Source: an uncultured Saprospiraceae bacterium
GTDB taxonomy: Bacteria > Bacteroidota > Bacteroidia > Chitinophagales > Saprospiraceae
Direction: 5' to 3'
DNA: 64,000 nt
Assembly (NCBI GenBank): GCA_938015435.1
Contig: CALLPN010000017.1
Coordinates: forward strand, 1 to 64,000
The position numbers and the translations under genes are program-made. Shown in pieces: positions 36,022-45,116 of the stretch; position 1 is the stretch's first letter, and each line of letters begins with the position of its first letter. Under the pieces are notes generated by a model. The model did not search any database and had not been told where the DNA came from. It saw nothing but the letters and a program-made list of their open reading frames with translations.

Positions 36022-36909
36022 ATGAAAAAGATATTTATAGGCTCATCATTAATTGGATTATTGATCTTCGGATTTTTTTTCGGAAGGGGAAAATACTATC
36101 AGCATCAAGAAGAACAAAGACGTTCGGCTTACTATGAAAATCTAGTAGATACTTCTTCGCCAACTGTACATGTCATTAGAGATTCTATTCGTATTGGATA
36201 TCAAAATGAAACGCGTACTATTCATACCTATGTACCACCAAACTATAATAATGATACGCTTACTCGATATCCAGTGATATACATGATGGATGGCGAATCC
36301 TCATTTAATGATCTTGAAAACATGGGCCCAGAATGGGAGATAGACGAAGTGATCAATGCGGCATCAGAAAGTGGAGAATTAACTGCAATAGTCATAGGCA
36401 TCAACCAATCTGATAAAAGCAGAGATACCGAGTATACTCCCTTTGTCAACGAGGATAATCCTAATGCACATGGAGATAAATTTTCGGAATGGGTGACTAC
36501 AGATCTAAAGCAATGGGTCGATACTAATTATAGAACTAAACCTGATCCATCATCTACTACCATCGGAGGGATATCAAGAAGCGGTATGATGGCTTATTAT
36601 ATGGTAATGGCTCATCCAGATGTATTTGGTAATGCTATGATACAGTCACCATCCATGTGGGTAGATCATGATAGATTGATGGAGATGTCTTTGACTCCAG
36701 AAGAAGTAAAGGATAAGAAGATTTACTTAAGTGTAGGCGAGTATGAAGGACGTGGAATGATTAATCCAACAGTAGAAATCTATGAAAAATTTAAAGCTCA
36801 GGGATTAGATGAAGATCATGTAAAGTACGATATGATTATGGGAGAAAGTCACTGGCACATTACATGGCGTAAATCCTTTGCATTGGGTTATCCTTGGTTG
36901 ATGCAGTAG
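36022..36909 (+). CDS. Exported alpha/beta-hydrolase esterase, enterochelin esterase-like
   Basis: A 295-residue esterase of the Esterase_phd (esterase D) family. An N-terminal hydrophobic segment (about 5-22) anchors or exports it. The fold begins with RTIHTYVPPNYNN and VIYMMDGE; the nucleophile Ser lies in GGISRSGMMAYY (about 182-193), the acid probably around LSVGEYEGRG, and the His in GESHWHITW (about 275-283). Substrates of the family include siderophores and acyl-esters of sugars; none can be chosen here. A second family member lies at 47868-49109. Confidence 0.85.
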   Translation: MKKIFIGSSLIGLLIFGFFFGRGKYYQHQEEQRRSAYYENLVDTSSPTVHVIRDSIRIGYQNETRTIHTYVPPNYNNDTLTRYPVIYMMDGESSFNDLENMGPEWEIDEVINAASESGELTAIVIGINQSDKSRDTEYTPFVNEDNPNAHGDKFSEWVTTDLKQWVDTNYRTKPDPSSTTIGGISRSGMMAYYMVMAHPDVFGNAMIQSPSMWVDHDRLMEMSLTPEEVKDKKIYLSVGEYEGRGMINPTVEIYEKFKAQGLDEDHVKYDMIMGESHWHITWRKSFALGYPWLMQ

Positions 36910-36952
36910 GATTTTCGATTTACATTGATGCATTTAATTAAACGATAAAACA

Positions 36953-37276
36953 ATGAGTGAAGAACTTTATAGCAAAATAGCAGATGAATTCGCTGTCAAA
37001 CATGGATCAGTATCAGGCCAAATGTTTGGTAAGCCTTGCTTAAAGGTTAACAAAAAAACGTACGCTGCGTTTTATCAAAACGAAATGGTGTTTAAGTTGG
37101 GTCAGCAAGAAGTTAACTTATTGAAGGAGAAGTACATCGGCTCTGTCAACTGGGATCCATCAGGTAAAAGCAGAGCTATGAAAGATTGGCTTCAAGTGCC
37201 ATGTGAGTATAAAGAAGATTGGATTGAATTTGCGAAGAAAGCGTTGGAGTTTGTAGAGAAAAATAGTAAGGATTAA
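36953..37276 (+). CDS. TfoX N-terminal domain family protein
   Basis: A 107-residue protein consisting of a single TfoX_N-like domain: VSGQMFGKPCLKVNKKTYAAF (about 20-40) and FKLGQQEVNLLKEKYIGS, followed by PSGKSRAMKDWLQVP. The E. coli TfoX/Sxy protein co-activates competence genes, but short solitary TfoX_N proteins in Bacteroidota have no proven regulatory role. It follows the esterase gene by about 43 bases and could be co-transcribed. Confidence 0.75.
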   Translation: MSEELYSKIADEFAVKHGSVSGQMFGKPCLKVNKKTYAAFYQNEMVFKLGQQEVNLLKEKYIGSVNWDPSGKSRAMKDWLQVPCEYKEDWIEFAKKALEFVEKNSKD

Positions 37277-37609
37277 TAGACAGTAACTATTTAGATGAAT
37301 GTAATATCATTGAAGGATTGATTCCTTTTCCATCAAATGTAAGGCTCTAAATTTTATTATGGATTAATGGTTACGTCGACATAGTGAATGACGGCCCCGC
37401 TTATTTTACGTACCTTAGAGTCTTATTGACTTTCTACCTTAACTGTCATCCTTGAAGCAATTAGATTTAGTATTTATAAATCGCCTGTTTTTGAGTAAGT
37501 AAGAGCTTTTCTCAGTGTAATGCCTGATTACAAGTAAGTAACTTTTAGTGTTCTTAATCTAACGCCTTGCTCATTTCATTAATCTGCATTTCGTTTCCAT
37601 TTTAAACTG
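37277..37609. other. Gene-free region before the methyltransferase gene
   Basis: About 333 bp of AT-rich DNA with stops in all frames. I see no repeat, hairpin or promoter that I can support. Confidence 0.5.
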
Positions 37610-38677
37610 ATGAGTTCAGAAATATCCGCTAATAAGCCGGCTCCCATAATTGCAGAAAAGAACATTAATAAATTTAATCGCACGTCTGGTCTAAGAGAAA
37701 CCATAGAAACTCTTGAAAATGGAGACTATATTTTGATTTCTGGTTTTTACAGTGATGCCCTATTATTACTCAGAGAATTACATCATTACCTGAAAGATGA
37801 ACTGCCCAATAATTCTTTCCAAGAACAAAGAGAGTATCGCACTGAATATCGAAGACTTTCTAATCTCGTTCTGTTAGAAATTAAAAATCAAAAACTAGTA
37901 GTCAGGAAATCACCGGATATTGGTTGGTTAGAAAAATTCTATTCAGATAATGATCACTTTTTTTTGACGATGCCTCAAGTTCAAGGACTGAATAGTGCGT
38001 GGCAATGGTATAAAAATGGAATTTCAGTTCCAGTGCTTCGTAATAAACTACATACTTACTATGGAGTCTATTTTCCAACTCGTTTTGATCACTTAACACT
38101 CTTCGATAATTGGTTGAAAAGATATCAAGGGCCCAAAAAATCAGCGATAGATGTTGGAATAGGAAGTGGAGTGCTTTCATTACAAATGTGTAAGCATGGT
38201 TTTCAGAAAGTCTATGGAACTGATACTAATCCTAATGCCATCATAGGACTTACCGAGTTTATGGCGGATACCAAATTGTCTAGAAAGATAGAATTGGATT
38301 ATGCTAACCTCTTTGGTAAATGGGAAAAGCAAACTGAATTAATCGTATTTAACCCTCCTTGGTTACCTACATCAAAAGAATTGGATCGGTTAGACGAAGC
38401 CATTTATTATAACGAAAATCTATTTCCTGAGTTTTTTGCTGAAGCTCATAAACGATTGTTGCAAGATGGTAAGCTATTGATCATATTTTCTAACCTCGCG
38501 CAGATCACCAATGTTACGAATGAGCATCCTGTTGAGAATGAACTAGCAGAAGGAGGAAGATTTCAATTAGAGAACTGCTTTAAGAAAAAAGTAAAAGCGG
38601 CTTCCCATAGAACAAATCGTGATCAACATTGGAGATCCGAAGAGGAAGTAGAACTCTGGGTACTCGTAAAATTATAA
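37610..38677 (+). CDS. Class I SAM-dependent methyltransferase, PrmC/HemK-like
   Basis: A 355-residue protein. The N-terminal 170 residues are not a known domain to me. The C-terminal half is a Rossmann methyltransferase with motif I AIDVGIGSGVLSLQMCKHG (about 179-197), the acidic GTDTNPNAI, and motif IV VFNPPWLP (about 249-256). NPP(W/Y) in this position is used by methyltransferases acting on amide or amino nitrogen, such as PrmC (glutamine of release factors) or N6-adenine enzymes. The true substrate is unknown, and the N-terminal part may recognise it. Confidence 0.8.
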   Translation: MSSEISANKPAPIIAEKNINKFNRTSGLRETIETLENGDYILISGFYSDALLLLRELHHYLKDELPNNSFQEQREYRTEYRRLSNLVLLEIKNQKLVVRKSPDIGWLEKFYSDNDHFFLTMPQVQGLNSAWQWYKNGISVPVLRNKLHTYYGVYFPTRFDHLTLFDNWLKRYQGPKKSAIDVGIGSGVLSLQMCKHGFQKVYGTDTNPNAIIGLTEFMADTKLSRKIELDYANLFGKWEKQTELIVFNPPWLPTSKELDRLDEAIYYNENLFPEFFAEAHKRLLQDGKLLIIFSNLAQITNVTNEHPVENELAEGGRFQLENCFKKKVKAASHRTNRDQHWRSEEEVELWVLVKL

Positions 38678-38706
38678 TGGGAATATAAAATCAAGTGCCA
38701 TTAAAA

Positions 38707-38742
38707 CAAAAAAGGGAATTAAATCTTTTGACTCAATTCCCT
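38707..38742 (-). terminator. Terminator for the minus-strand hypothetical gene
   Basis: Read on the minus strand: AGGGAATT, a 14-base loop, AATTCCCT, then a T-rich tail (TTTTTTG). It lies about 28 bases after the stop of the gene at 38770. Confidence 0.75.
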
Positions 38743-38769
38743 CTAATATTCATTTAAGAAAAATCCTTC

Positions 38770-39213
38770 TTACGGATTCATTCTCATATATTTTTTCCAA
38801 GTCGCTTTAAATTGCTTAGCCATTGCCTTTGCAGTTTTTGGTCCATACTTGATGATGTCATTAGTGGACTCCAGTGGTGGAGCGGTACATGCGATACATT
38901 CTTTACCTGCATTGTATATTACAGTCTCTGTAAGGAAACCATTGAAATCATTGTCAGGTAATAATAAGAAGTTAGTAAACATTTCCTCGTCAGTCAGCTT
39001 ATACATCTTTTGGTAAAGCTTCAAGTTTTTCTCTACTTCCTTAGTTGCAGGTACTATGTATCTGTATTTCTTTTTAGCGCCTAGGTTGACACTTACTAGT
39101 TCTGAGAAATCTTTATTTTCTGTATCATAGTGAAGGGTAGGACTGATTACCCATACGGTATCTGCTTTGTTCTCAAGTTTGATGAGTTGCTTAAGTGTCA
39201 TTGTATTTTTCAT
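38770..39213 (-). CDS. Hypothetical protein, 147 residues
   Basis: I do not recognise a named family. The protein starts with a short charged helix, then VWVISPTLHYDTENKDFSE and VNLGAKKKYRYIVPATKEV. This 'VWVISP ... VxxNLxxGxxYxYIVP' pattern occurs in phospholipase D-like or sensor-type domains of several bacterial proteins. A pair of cysteines sits in KECIACTAPP (about 107-116), and the end is basic (KQFKATWKKYMRM). It is soluble, has no signal, stands alone between the methyltransferase and the sodium pump, and has its own terminator. Confidence 0.6.
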   Translation of the reverse strand: MKNTMTLKQLIKLENKADTVWVISPTLHYDTENKDFSELVSVNLGAKKKYRYIVPATKEVEKNLKLYQKMYKLTDEEMFTNFLLLPDNDFNGFLTETVIYNAGKECIACTAPPLESTNDIIKYGPKTAKAMAKQFKATWKKYMRMNP

Positions 39214-39271
39214 TTATTGTCAGAAAATAATTTATAGTTTACCCGTAAAGGTAATTAGCTTTTATCAATTT

Positions 39272-40471
39272 TTACGATAAGAATGAAATCAATACACCAG
39301 CAGCCACTGCAGAACCAATTACACCTGAGATATTACTAGACATAGCATATTGTAATAAGTGGTTCTTACTATCATACTTTAGTGCTATATCATTAGCAAC
39401 TCTACTCGCCATAGGAACTGCACTAAGTCCAGTAGCTCCGATGAGTGGATTGATCTTTTTCTTAGAAAAGAGATTATGCACTTTCACTGCCATGATACCA
39501 CCAAAGATAGATATAGCAAATGCTATAAATCCACCGAGTATGATGAGTAAGGTAGTCTTATCTAAGAATGTAGCTGCGGTCATAGTAGCACCTACAGTAA
39601 GGCCTAAAAATATAGTAGCGGCATTCATGATAGTGTCTGATGCGGCTACCATTAGACGGTTAGTATCGGATCCTATTTCCTTAATTAGATTACCAAATAA
39701 AAGCATACCCACTAATGGTACCGATGAAGGCACAAGTATAGATACTATGGCACAGAGTACAATTGGAAATATAATCTTGGTCCGATTAATATCTTTAATT
39801 TTAATCTTGCTGGGATAGAGTTTATCCTGCTCTTTCATATTAATCTTAAGTTCCTTTTCTGTTACTGTAAACTTCACAACCAAAGGAATGATCACAGGTA
39901 CCAAAGCCATATACGAGTATGCTGCAATTGCTATCGGCCCCAAAAGATGAGGCGCTAATTTTATCGCAGTATATATTGCTGTTGGTCCATCAGCACCACC
40001 GATGATTCCCAAGGCAGCAGCTTCTTTGAGAGAAAACCCTAAAGCTACAGCAGAGATTAATACAGTAAATATTCCGATCTGAGCTGCCGCTCCAAAAAAC
40101 GCCAACTTAAGATTACGTAACATAGGTCCAAAATCAGTCATCGCACCTACTCCCATAAAGATTAGAGGTGGAAGGAGGCCCGTCTTGATTAGCATATAGT
40201 ACAGCATATTCATAATGCCGTATTCCTTAGCGATTTCGATGATAGTCATGTGTTCGATGATATCGGTCGATGGAGTCACAGCCATATTTCCTCCAGGGAA
40301 GTTGGCTAGTAATACTCCAAATGCAATGGGAACAAGCAATAATGGCTCAAATCTCTTACCTATACCTAAGTATAATAGAAAGAGTGCTAAAGCCAACATG
40401 ACGAGCGTCATTGGATCGTCTCCGATCGCACCGAAAGCTGTCATTTCATATAGTTTATTAAGTACCTCCAT
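39272..40471 (-). CDS. oadB: Sodium-pumping decarboxylase, beta subunit
   Basis: A 399-residue membrane subunit of an oxaloacetate/methylmalonyl-CoA-type decarboxylase, which releases carbon dioxide from carboxybiotin and drives sodium out of the cell. Nine or more membrane segments are visible. Family landmarks: FLGIGAMTDFGPML-type stretch (here FMGVGAMTDFGPM), AALGIIGGADGPTAIY (about 151-166), and the C-terminal NPLIGATGLSAVPMASRVAN. It is the third gene of a complete gamma-alpha-beta operon, 27 bases after the alpha subunit. Confidence 0.94.
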   Translation of the reverse strand: MEVLNKLYEMTAFGAIGDDPMTLVMLALALFLLYLGIGKRFEPLLLVPIAFGVLLANFPGGNMAVTPSTDIIEHMTIIEIAKEYGIMNMLYYMLIKTGLLPPLIFMGVGAMTDFGPMLRNLKLAFFGAAAQIGIFTVLISAVALGFSLKEAAALGIIGGADGPTAIYTAIKLAPHLLGPIAIAAYSYMALVPVIIPLVVKFTVTEKELKINMKEQDKLYPSKIKIKDINRTKIIFPIVLCAIVSILVPSSVPLVGMLLFGNLIKEIGSDTNRLMVAASDTIMNAATIFLGLTVGATMTAATFLDKTTLLIILGGFIAFAISIFGGIMAVKVHNLFSKKKINPLIGATGLSAVPMASRVANDIALKYDSKNHLLQYAMSSNISGVIGSAVAAGVLISFLS

Positions 40472-40498
40472 AGGGTCGTTTTACTAAGATACTTTTGA

Positions 40499-42400
40499 TT
40501 ATACGATTCTGATTAATTGATCATCTTCTTCGATCTCGTCTCCGTGATTGACCATGATCTCTGCTACCGTACCGCTGTCATCCGATGTAATCGCATTGAT
40601 TACTTTCATCGCTTCTACATAGGCTACAGTTTCTCCTTTTTGGATTTGATCACCGACTTTGATCCCCTTTTCAGAAGTCTCTTTAGTCAAGTAAAACTTA
40701 CCTTCCAATGGAGCCAATACAAATTTAGAATTGGCATCGCTTACGGATGCAGAAGCGGTTACTGGTGAAGATGGTTCTACTACCGTATTTACAGCAGTAT
40801 TATCTTGTCCAGGATAGCTTATCTTGACATGATACTTCTGACCATTTACTTCTAAGTCCAGCGCCTTCGGTGCAGTATTGGCAGGAGCCATAGCAGCAGC
40901 TACAGGTACCACACTCGCAGCTGCAGGAGCGTTTAATTTACTTTTACGAGAGGCTAAATCTGCTTTGAATTTGATTTTTGCTTCTCCAGATTTGAAATCT
41001 TTATACTGCTGCGGATGCATCGCGTATTCGAGTAGCTCTTCATCATCCTTACCGGTTTCCCAGCCGTTTTCTTTCATATGCTCTCTGTAATGATCCAGTT
41101 GGTCTGGATAGAGATCTTGAGGGTTTCCAGTAAAGAATTCTCTTTTCTGGTCTGCAGCCATCTTTAATATTTCTGGAGCTAATTCTCCTGGAAGACTACC
41201 AGACTTACCGAGGATCATTCCCCAAGTATTTTCATCTAGCATCGACCATCTTTCTTTTCCTTTGGTCATTTGTATCACATTCATCAGTGCTGCATTTTTT
41301 ACATACTGAGAAAATGGAGTTACTAATGGAGGATAACCTAGCATCGGCCAGATATGCTTCACTTCGTTAAATAACTTAAGTAGAAGTTCGTCTTCTGTAG
41401 TATTAGGTTTGCCACGTTTTGTGAGCCATTTGTTGAGGCTCGCCACGTTTTTCTCTAGATCGGCCATAAGACTACCCATCATACCACCCGGTAATCCTGG
41501 TCCTATGAGTAGAGAGTTCATACGTCTATTGGTCGGATTGATATAAGCACCAAGGAAGTCATCCATAAATGCCTGTGACAATCTACGTACTTCCATATAA
41601 GCATCCATATTGATGTCTGCGACCTGGAACCCTGCATCTCTTAACATCTCGTGTATAGTCAATAGATCTGCATGACCAGTTCCCCAACTAAGTGGCTCCA
41701 TACCTACATCGATATAGTCAGCACCATTACGTGCAGCTTCAAGTGATGAGGCTACCGAAAATCCTGGTGTTGAGTGTCCATGGTATTGTATTACGATATC
41801 TGGATGACGTTCTCTGATTCCTTTGATGATCTTACCCACAGAAGCAGGACGACCGATTCCAGCCATATCCTTGATACAGATCTCTTCTGCACCACGCTCG
41901 ATATATTGATCAGCAAGATTGATATAGTAATCTACTGTATGTACAGGAGAGTAAGTAAGACTCAAAGCACCTTGAGCGATCATGCCTCCTTCTTTAGCAA
42001 ATCTGAAACTTGGTTCTAGATTCTGAGGATTGTTGAGACCATCAAATGTTCTAGAGATATCAGTTCCCTGAAGCTTCTTCACCTTGAACATTAATTTCCG
42101 TACATCCAAAGGTACAGGACTCATACGTATACCGTTTAGTCCACGCTCTAGCATCTGAGTTTGTATCCCCGCATCATTGAAGGGTTGTGTCCATTTTCTA
42201 ACAGCGATATTCGGATTTTCTCCAAAAAGGAGATTTACTTGTTCAAAACCACCACCATTAGTTTCTACTCTATGGAAGCAACCCATATCGATAATTGGTT
42301 GCGCTACACTACAAAGCTGATCTACAGTGGGTACATATTTACCCGCAGATTGCCACATATCTCTATATACCAGTGCGAGTTTTATTTCTTTTCTCATCAT
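40499..42400 (-). CDS. oadA: Biotin-dependent decarboxylase, alpha subunit (OadA/PycB-like)
   Basis: A 633-residue carboxyltransferase with a C-terminal biotinyl domain. The TIM barrel keeps the metal-site residues (Asp in YRDMWQS, Lys in CIKDMAGIG, HxH in QYHGHSTPG). A Pro/Ala-rich linker precedes the biotin domain with EAMKVINAI (about 597-605). It removes carboxylate from oxaloacetate or a similar acid and passes it to biotin for the beta subunit. The usual RDGQQS and the substrate loop are altered here (RDMWQSAGK), so a substrate other than oxaloacetate is possible. The flanking oadG and oadB genes confirm the complex. Confidence 0.9.
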   Translation of the reverse strand: MMRKEIKLALVYRDMWQSAGKYVPTVDQLCSVAQPIIDMGCFHRVETNGGGFEQVNLLFGENPNIAVRKWTQPFNDAGIQTQMLERGLNGIRMSPVPLDVRKLMFKVKKLQGTDISRTFDGLNNPQNLEPSFRFAKEGGMIAQGALSLTYSPVHTVDYYINLADQYIERGAEEICIKDMAGIGRPASVGKIIKGIRERHPDIVIQYHGHSTPGFSVASSLEAARNGADYIDVGMEPLSWGTGHADLLTIHEMLRDAGFQVADINMDAYMEVRRLSQAFMDDFLGAYINPTNRRMNSLLIGPGLPGGMMGSLMADLEKNVASLNKWLTKRGKPNTTEDELLLKLFNEVKHIWPMLGYPPLVTPFSQYVKNAALMNVIQMTKGKERWSMLDENTWGMILGKSGSLPGELAPEILKMAADQKREFFTGNPQDLYPDQLDHYREHMKENGWETGKDDEELLEYAMHPQQYKDFKSGEAKIKFKADLASRKSKLNAPAAASVVPVAAAMAPANTAPKALDLEVNGQKYHVKISYPGQDNTAVNTVVEPSSPVTASASVSDANSKFVLAPLEGKFYLTKETSEKGIKVGDQIQKGETVAYVEAMKVINAITSDDSGTVAEIMVNHGDEIEEDDQLIRIV

Positions 42401-42439
42401 AATCTTACTACTTATTATATCTCTTAGCCTTTGATAGGC

Positions 42440-42715
42440 TTAATGTTCTATTTTCTTAATGCTTTCTACTTTGCCATGCCCACCGGTAACAGTCTCTACT
42501 ACCGCAGCTATTGCGGCGATCACTTCAGGGGCCGTACCGCTTGCACTTCGACTCGCTCTTTTTAGCTTTTTGACTGGCTCAGGTGCGTATTTGTTAACTA
42601 TCCGGACTAGTATACTGCCAGATATGACTACCAAGGCAAGTATTAGAAAGACGGTTATCATACCGACGCCTAACAAGACTAATGCGTCACCGATATCACT
42701 GGAATTTGGATCCAT
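42440..42715 (-). CDS. oadG: Sodium-pumping decarboxylase, gamma subunit (OadG family)
   Basis: A 91-residue small subunit with one membrane helix (about 13-36, ALVLLGVGMITVFLILALVV) and a soluble tail containing the OadG words PEPVKK and GTAPEVIAAIAAVVETV (about 56-72). OadG links the alpha subunit to the membrane subunit and stabilises the complex. It is the first gene of the operon, 39 bases ahead of the alpha gene, and divergent from aspartate kinase with a 195-bp shared region. Confidence 0.9.
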   Translation of the reverse strand: MDPNSSDIGDALVLLGVGMITVFLILALVVISGSILVRIVNKYAPEPVKKLKRASRSASGTAPEVIAAIAAVVETVTGGHGKVESIKKIEH

Positions 42716-42854
42716 AGGGATTAATATTCTTTAGATTTTCAAAAATCAACTAAAAGTAAAAATAATATCGGTAAGAATGTGTCGTAAATACACTAAGCAT
42801 AGCACCTTACTTCATTTTTTGCTAAATAAACTTATCATTACCCTTTGCGTTAAA

Positions 42855-42862
42855 TATCTTTG
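42855..42862 (+). promoter_or_regulatory. Candidate -7 box TATCTTTG for aspartate kinase
   Basis: TATCTTTG fits TAnnTTTG and lies 48 bases before the ATG at 42911. No clear -33 partner. Confidence 0.35.
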
Positions 42863-42910
42863 TCTTCTGAAGTGTTTATATCGCTTCATAGAAAACCCAA
42901 TAGCAATACA

Positions 42911-44185
42911 ATGAATAACGCTCAAGTGCAAGTATGGAAGTTTGGAGGTGCATCGATAGGTACTCCTGATCTGGTAGAGAATGTAAGCGGAATCGTAAAA
43001 GACTATCTCAAGTCGAAAGCAGTAATCGTGACTTCGGCAAAAGGTAAGACGACTAATGCTTTGGAGACGCTCGTAAAGGCTTACATGGCAGAGAGTGAAG
43101 ATGCCTACAAGATACTAGAAGAGATCAAGCAGGATCATTTTCAATATGCACAAGCACTTTGTGGTGAAGGGCATTCTATATTGAATGAACTTAATGACTT
43201 GTTTGTAGAGATCGAATGGATTCTTGAAGATCCAGTGATAGATCCATACGATTATGTGTACGATCAGATCGTATCGATAGGAGAGTTAGCTTCTACCAAG
43301 GTGGTCTGTCAGTACTTAGTCGAGCAAGGGATCAAAGCCAAGTGGTTAGACATAAGAGATATTATACTTACGGATAACAGGCATAGAGAAGCAAGAGTGG
43401 ATTGGGAAAGCACACAGAAGCGTTCTAAAAAAATCATAACATTATTAGAGTCTCATGATGTCATAGTTACCCAAGGGTATATAGCGAGTAGTAGTGAAAA
43501 CTTTACAACTACTTTAGGTAGAGAAGGATCAGATTATACAGCAGCTATATTAAGCTATTGTTTGGATGCTGAGAGTATGCACATATGGAAAGACGTTCCA
43601 GGTATCTTGACTGGCGACCCACGTCTATTTGATGATGCGACCAAGATAGATCAACTATCGTATAAGGAAGCGGTGGAGATGACTTATTACGGTGCGAAAG
43701 TAATTCATGAGAAGACGATCAAGCCGATTCAAAATAAGAACATTCCATTATACGTGAGGCCTTTTCATACGCCAGAGAAAGATGGCACATTAATCTCTGC
43801 AGAAGAACCAGAAGGATATCCTCCAGTAATCGTAGTCAATGCGGATCAAATGCTTTTGCATATCAGTACCAATGACTTTTCATTTGTAGGGGAGCATCAC
43901 TTGGGAGATTTATTTACACTCTTTGCTAAGCATCGCATACGAGTCAATATGATGCGTAATACGGCCATCAGTTTTACTGTATGTACAAATAATAAACCAG
44001 ATAGAATTGCCGCCTTTGCCGCAGAACTAGGAGATCGATACACCTTGAAGAAAGACGATGATCTAAAGTTGATTACAGTAAGACATTATACCGAAGAGGT
44101 TTTGGATACGTTAACGAAAGATAAGTTGGTTCTTTTTCAAGAAAGACTTAAGAACACAGTGCACCTGGTGCTAAAAAATCAGTAA
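42911..44185 (+). CDS. lysC: Aspartate kinase
   Basis: A 424-residue monofunctional aspartokinase, the first step towards lysine, threonine and methionine. The ATG at 42911 gives MNNAQVQVWKFGGASIGTP, the KFGGxS start of the family; the track's earlier start is a TTG. Catalytic words VIVTSAKGKTTN (about 38-49), TLGREGSDYTAAIL (about 204-217) and VPGILTGDPR (about 232-241) follow. The C-terminal ~120 residues form ACT regulatory domains (LLHISTNDFSFVGEHH). There is no homoserine dehydrogenase part. Divergent from oadG. Confidence 0.94.
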   Translation: MNNAQVQVWKFGGASIGTPDLVENVSGIVKDYLKSKAVIVTSAKGKTTNALETLVKAYMAESEDAYKILEEIKQDHFQYAQALCGEGHSILNELNDLFVEIEWILEDPVIDPYDYVYDQIVSIGELASTKVVCQYLVEQGIKAKWLDIRDIILTDNRHREARVDWESTQKRSKKIITLLESHDVIVTQGYIASSSENFTTTLGREGSDYTAAILSYCLDAESMHIWKDVPGILTGDPRLFDDATKIDQLSYKEAVEMTYYGAKVIHEKTIKPIQNKNIPLYVRPFHTPEKDGTLISAEEPEGYPPVIVVNADQMLLHISTNDFSFVGEHHLGDLFTLFAKHRIRVNMMRNTAISFTVCTNNKPDRIAAFAAELGDRYTLKKDDDLKLITVRHYTEEVLDTLTKDKLVLFQERLKNTVHLVLKNQ

Positions 44186-44219
44186 CGCAGTGATCGGTAA
44201 GCGCGATAGCGATTGATGA

Positions 44220-44300
44220 GCACAAGTACTTCGAATAATAATCACAAGTACTTCGAATAGTAATCACAAGTGTTTAGAATATAATCACAAGTGTATCAAT
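44220..44300. repeat. Four-unit 22-bp direct repeat
   Basis: CACAAGTACTTCGAATAATAAT and variants start at 44221, 44243, 44265 and 44286 (periods 22, 22, 21), with the later units more diverged (CACAAGTGTTTAGAATATAAT). It lies just after the aspartate kinase gene. There are no unique spacers, so it is a minisatellite, not a CRISPR. Confidence 0.85.
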
Positions 44301-44409
44301 TAATAGGACAGTGTTTTCCGAAAAAGGGCACTATGCATTCTTCAGCTGATCAATCTCTTCTCTGTCGAGCGCACTGATCATAAGGAGGTTAAACAATTAA
44401 ACTCATACG

Positions 44410-45084
44410 TTACTTCCAAAATTCCCACCACTTCTTCTTCGGAGTGGTACCCACTGCTTTTGCTTTATAAGCTTTAGACTTCTCTTGTTTTTTCTCTTGC
44501 AATATTGGGGTAGGAGTAATAGTTGGGTTTACATTTTTTTTCTGGGAATTCGTATTTGATTGTTCATGAGATGGGGTAGTATTATTTTTTGGCCTATAGA
44601 TTCCAGCTCTACATACAATGCACTTTGCACCAAAGTCAATTTCATGCCAATTCTGTTCCATGATTTTGTCTATCAAGGCGAAAGTTAAGCCGTCAGCAGT
44701 TGGATTATCTGCTTCTATTGGAAGTGGGCTACCTTCGCTCATGGTTCGGCCATCTTCACTTTCCATTATTTCTCGATATTCGTTATCTGCGATATTACTA
44801 TAGCTGATGTAAAATGCCATTGCAGTAGCAGAGTAAGCATACGACATAGATTCATGGTTTTGAGACAAACCTCGATCTATAGCCATATCATGACCATAAA
44901 ATATCATGGTCCCTTTGTCCCCAAAGTAGATATGGTATAATCCATCTTCTTTCCAATTGGAAGCTGCTTCTTCGAAATTAGACTCTCGTATTACTTCTAA
45001 TCCAATATGAAGATCATCTTCAAGTTTACTTATATCATGATCAAAATTATTATTGATGACCATCCCAGCTATATTAAATCCCAT
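44410..45084 (-). CDS. Hypothetical protein with W-rich basic tail
   Basis: A 224-residue protein that I cannot place in a family. The first ~165 residues look like a compact alpha/beta domain (AGMVINNNFDHDISKLEDDL, IYFGDKGTMIFYGHDM, YSATAMAFYISYSN). Then comes a Pro/Thr/Asn/Lys-rich, probably unstructured linker and the terminal motif KKKWWEFWK, which could bind membranes or a partner. No signal peptide. It precedes the heme-binding fusion gene's 3' end in the same orientation (32-base gap), so co-transcription is possible. Confidence 0.65.
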   Translation of the reverse strand: MGFNIAGMVINNNFDHDISKLEDDLHIGLEVIRESNFEEAASNWKEDGLYHIYFGDKGTMIFYGHDMAIDRGLSQNHESMSYAYSATAMAFYISYSNIADNEYREIMESEDGRTMSEGSPLPIEADNPTADGLTFALIDKIMEQNWHEIDFGAKCIVCRAGIYRPKNNTTPSHEQSNTNSQKKNVNPTITPTPILQEKKQEKSKAYKAKAVGTTPKKKWWEFWK

Positions 45085-45116
45085 CGTTCTATTTTATTGA
45101 ATTAGAAAGGCACCCA

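Noticed and set aside
44220-44300. Possible CRISPR array
   Set aside because: The 22-bp units are directly joined and degenerate; there are no spacers.
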